A stretch of DNA of 64,000 bases, taken from Paenibacillus sp. FSL W8-0426. GTDB lineage: Bacteria > Bacillota > Bacilli > Paenibacillales > Paenibacillaceae. The position numbers and the translations under genes were made by a program. Numbering within the stretch: position 1 is the stretch's first letter; every line of letters begins with the position of its first letter. Location: contig NZ_CP150203.1 in NCBI RefSeq assembly GCF_037969725.1, forward strand, positions 1,938,001 through 2,002,000. Direction: 5' to 3'. Below are positions 63,685 to 64,000 of this stretch, in pieces. The notes below the pieces were generated by a model that was not told the origin of the DNA, made no database searches, and was given only the letters and a program-made list of their open reading frames with translations.

Positions 63685-64000
63685 ATGAAGGATCTCATTC
63701 ATATCGAAGGACTGAACCTGTACTATGATACGCATCACGCGCTTAAAAATATATCGATGGATTTGCCGGAGCGGACCGTCACCGCATTCATCGGGCCGTC
63801 AGGCTGCGGCAAATCCACATTGCTGCGCACGCTGAATCGCATGAACGACATGATTCCAGGCGTGCGCGTGGAAGGACAAGTGCTGCTGGACGGATCGGAT
63901 ATCTACGGCAACGAGATTGAAGTGGAGACGCTGCGTAAACGTGTGGGCATGGTCTTTCAGCAACCGAACCCTTTCCCGAAATCCATTTATGACAATGTCG
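63685..64000 (+). CDS. pstB: Phosphate ABC transporter ATP-binding protein PstB (5' part)
   Basis: ATPase of the high-affinity phosphate importer. The first 105 residues are in the window: [20 protein letters not shown], Walker A in [19 protein letters not shown], then [19 protein letters not shown] with the Q-loop, all typical of PstB. GAAGGAG lies 12 bases before the ATG. pstS, pstC and pstA are not upstream, so this gene starts its own transcript. Confidence 0.95.
   Translation, partial: MKDLIHIEGLNLYYDTHHALKNISMDLPERTVTAFIGPSGCGKSTLLRTLNRMNDMIPGVRVEGQVLLDGSDIYGNEIEVETLRKRVGMVFQQPNPFPKSIYDNV

Overview
The window reads as chromosomal DNA of a spore-forming, moderate-GC Bacillales member, most likely Paenibacillus or a close relative. 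The clues are SufCDSUB iron-sulfur genes, the cotJABC spore-coat operon, tandem YheC/YheD-type ATP-grasp genes, ytrH/ytrI/ytvI sporulation genes, strong GGAGG ribosome sites with frequent TTG/GTG starts, and gene order resembling the B. subtilis dnaE to phoPR region. The genus is inferred from gene content only. I see no rRNA, tRNA, CRISPR array, insertion sequence or prophage.

Positions 1-20.9 kb are mostly housekeeping: an aquaporin cut by the left edge, a TPR-SUKH protein, a lipoprotein, yunC, methionine salvage mtnK-mtnA, dps, a DUF1802 protein, the sufCDSUB operon behind a promoter overlapped by a Fur/PerR-type palindrome, an M23 peptidase, two HD-GYP proteins, a MoaD-MoaE fusion, a YunD-like phosphoesterase, a YfkAB-like radical SAM protein and a CNNM/CBS membrane protein.

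Positions 21-35 kb are the accessory part. The cotJABC operon is followed by an unusual minus-strand cluster: a ThDP enzyme, a carboxymuconolactone-decarboxylase-like protein, a STAS-like protein and a KAS III-like protein with an altered active site. I cannot match it to a known pathway. After an oxidoreductase and a HAD phosphatase come five consecutive paralogous ATP-grasp genes of the YheC/YheD spore-coat family, then a possible 65-residue gene and yheA on the other strand.

Positions 36-64 kb follow the B. subtilis order ytoI-ytpI-ytrI-ytrH-dnaE-accD-accA-pyk-fxsA-ytvI-citZ-icd-mdh-phoR/phoP. Several genes found there in B. subtilis (nrnA, ytsJ, pfkA) are absent at the expected places, and others (pgpA, a DUF2269 protein, a diguanylate cyclase, a short-chain dehydrogenase, a cupin) are inserted. 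The right end is a phosphate-response block: cupin-phoR, then phoP, then a soluble CBS-chemoreceptor protein, then pstB cut by the right edge. The last three each have 11-bp-spaced TTAACA-like (Pho box) repeats upstream, clear for phoP and pstB and weak for the receptor.
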